From Streptomyces musisoli (GTDB taxonomy: Bacteria; Actinomycetota; Actinomycetes; Streptomycetales; Streptomycetaceae): a DNA stretch of 64,000 nucleotides. The position numbers were made by a program, and so were the translations under genes. The stretch lies in NCBI RefSeq assembly GCF_016741855.1, contig NZ_JAERRH010000002.1, positions 682,001 through 746,000 of the forward strand. The letters are read 5' to 3'. The notes beneath the pieces are model-generated. The model ran no database searches. It was given only the letters and a program-made list of their open reading frames with translations, and was not told where the DNA came from. Below, piece after piece: positions 62,876-64,000 of this stretch. The number at the start of each line of letters is the position of its first letter. Within the stretch, counting starts at the first letter, position 1.

Positions 62876-63859
62876 TCAGGACGCGCGGTCGGTACGCCGG
62901 TGTGCCGCGGCGTCCGGTTCCCCGCGCAGGGAGAGCCAGCGCGCGTAGCTGTCGCCGCGCGCCGCCGCTCCCGCGTGCGCCTCGCGGGCCTGTGCCAGCA
63001 CTGTCGCCGCGGTGCCCGGCTGCTGACCGGCCGGAAGCCAGCCCAGCAGGTGCCGCCACACCAGCGGTGTCCCGGCGAGCGGGCGGGTGGTGAGCCCGGG
63101 CGTCGGCGGGAAGGTGGCCCTGCACAGGCCCACCGCCCGGCCCACCTGCACCAGGTGGACGCACGAGGAGGTGTCCGTCTCGTACATACGGCGGGGCGTG
63201 AAACCGGCCCGGGCGCAGGCCGCGGTGAAACAGTCCGCGAAACAGCCGTCTCCCGGTACGCACGCCCACTCCTCGTCCGCGAGCGCGGCCAGGTCGATCT
63301 CCCGCCCGCTGGTGAGCGGATGGCCGTCGGCGAGCATGACGAAGACGGGGTCGACGGCGATCTCCTCCCAGACGAGGTGCGGCGTGTCGGGCGGGGGAGC
63401 GGAGCCGCAGACGCCGGCGAGCGCGAAGTCCAGGCGTCCCTCGGCCAGCAGCCCCGCCAGCTCCCGCTCCGACCAGGAGGCGCGGGTGGTCACGGTGGTG
63501 CCGGGAGCGGCGTCCGCGAGCCGGTCCACCAGCGCGCCGAGCAGCGGCCCGTGCGTGCCGCCGAGCCGCAGTCGCTCCCCGGCCCGCCGTGTGCGCGCGA
63601 ACCGGGCCGCCTCCCGCTGGAGTTCGCTCACCGCGGGCAGCACGATCCGGGTGCGCTCCAGGACCAGCTCACCGAGGGCGGTGGCCCGCACGCCGTACCG
63701 TCCACGCTCGAACAGCGGCCCGCCCAGGGCGCGTTCGATGCGCCTGAGCTGTGCGCTGAGCGCGGGCTGCGCGAGTCCGAGCGCCGTCGCCGCCTTGGTC
63801 AGGCTGCCCGCCTCCGCGATGGTCCGAATGGTCTTGAGATGCCGCAACTCCAGCTCCAT
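62876..63859 (-). CDS. LysR-family regulator
   Basis: 327 residues with the N-terminal LysR helix-turn-helix (LRHLKTIRTIAEAGSLTKAA, LGLAQPALSAQLRRIERALG) and a co-inducer-binding domain (about 90-300; LAEGRLDFALAGVCGSAPPP). Start ATG 63859. Divergent from the gene at the window end, its probable target. Confidence 0.92.
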   Translation of the reverse strand: MELELRHLKTIRTIAEAGSLTKAATALGLAQPALSAQLRRIERALGGPLFERGRYGVRATALGELVLERTRIVLPAVSELQREAARFARTRRAGERLRLGGTHGPLLGALVDRLADAAPGTTVTTRASWSERELAGLLAEGRLDFALAGVCGSAPPPDTPHLVWEEIAVDPVFVMLADGHPLTSGREIDLAALADEEWACVPGDGCFADCFTAACARAGFTPRRMYETDTSSCVHLVQVGRAVGLCRATFPPTPGLTTRPLAGTPLVWRHLLGWLPAGQQPGTAATVLAQAREAHAGAAARGDSYARWLSLRGEPDAAAHRRTDRAS

Positions 63860-63912
63860 GAGGGGAGCTTGCGGTGCCGGAGGGCGAGGGGCAAGGGGTT
63901 GGTCTGTACCTG

Positions 63913-63935
63913 ATCGGTGCCGGTGGGGTACCGAT
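63913..63935. promoter_or_regulatory. Inverted repeat in the LysR divergent region
   Basis: ATCGGT-N11-ACCGAT lies midway between the starts at 63859 and 63974. The 11-base spacing suits the LysR box T-N11-A. Confidence 0.55.
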
Positions 63936-63973
63936 GAGTGACCCGACAGACCGTCGAGAGGGGAGCACGGCCG

Positions 63974-64000
63974 ATGCGCAGCACCACCGTCCTACCGGGA
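63974..64000 (+). CDS. Start of a gene cut by the window end
   Basis: ATG 63974 with GGGGAG eight bases upstream opens a frame (MRSTTVLPG) that runs off the window after nine codons. Nothing can be said of its function; divergent placement suggests control by the LysR protein. Confidence 0.5.

Overview
The window is very GC-rich with strong third-position GC, frequent GTG starts, GGAGG ribosome sites and many stop/start overlaps (GTGA, ATGA, TGATG). With the families present (lanthipeptide synthetase, CrtEIB/CrtYTU carotenoid genes, SpoIIE/STAS stress switches, streptogrisin-type protease, tendamistat-type amylase inhibitor), this points to a Streptomyces chromosome, probably a variable arm region. 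I see no rRNA, tRNA, CRISPR array, insertion sequence or phage.

Layout. 0-10.9 kb: start of a secreted protein, a TetR/methyltransferase pair divergent from an alkyldihydroxyacetonephosphate-synthase-like flavoenzyme across a clear operator, an unknown protein, a large Tat-exported GH78 rhamnosidase and a membrane Ser/Thr kinase. 11-15.2 kb: a minimal class II lanthipeptide locus (LanM, a 66-residue precursor with promoter and 3' hairpin) beside two coupled membrane-protein genes. 15.5-24.5 kb: a stress-signalling block of an LmeA-like protein, two MarR regulators, a phosphatase-like protein with a substituted metal-site residue, an anti-sigma-type ATPase, two STAS proteins, an intact SpoIIE phosphatase and a cobalamin-binding protein carrying the W-x9-EH light-sensor motif. 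24.7-25.3 kb: three cysteine-free ribosomal protein paralogues (L33, L31B, L36). 25.3-29.2 kb: unknown membrane-anchored protein, B3/B4 protein, EamA transporter, XRE-cupin regulator.

29.4-37.9 kb: aromatic-carotenoid cluster, one arm reading Rieske protein<-crtB<-crtI<-crtE remnant, the other crtY->crtT-like->crtU. Only the C-terminal tail of crtE survives, so GGPP must come from elsewhere. 38.3-46.4 kb: PRC-barrel genes, an SRPBCC-FAD oxidoreductase-SDR group, and two UV-damage genes (pyrimidine-dimer glycosylase-like, spore photoproduct lyase-like). 46.7-52.3 kb: a GCS2-type carboxylate-amine ligase, an AsnO-like amidotransferase and an S9 peptidase, perhaps a variant N-acetylglutaminylglutamine amide pathway. 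52.3-56.7 kb: a tendamistat-family inhibitor, a hydrolase remnant, a hydrolase/MarR pair across a 42-bp palindrome, a frameshifted AraC gene, an epoxide hydrolase. 56.8-64 kb: a fused assimilatory nitrate reductase/flavoprotein with a GlnR-like box, a streptogrisin-like protease and a LysR regulator divergent from a gene cut by the window end.

Themes: light/UV stress (possible B12 photoreceptor, carotenoid, UV repair), a secreted peptide and inhibitor repertoire, unusually many GC-rich tandem repeats inside reading frames, and several decayed genes.
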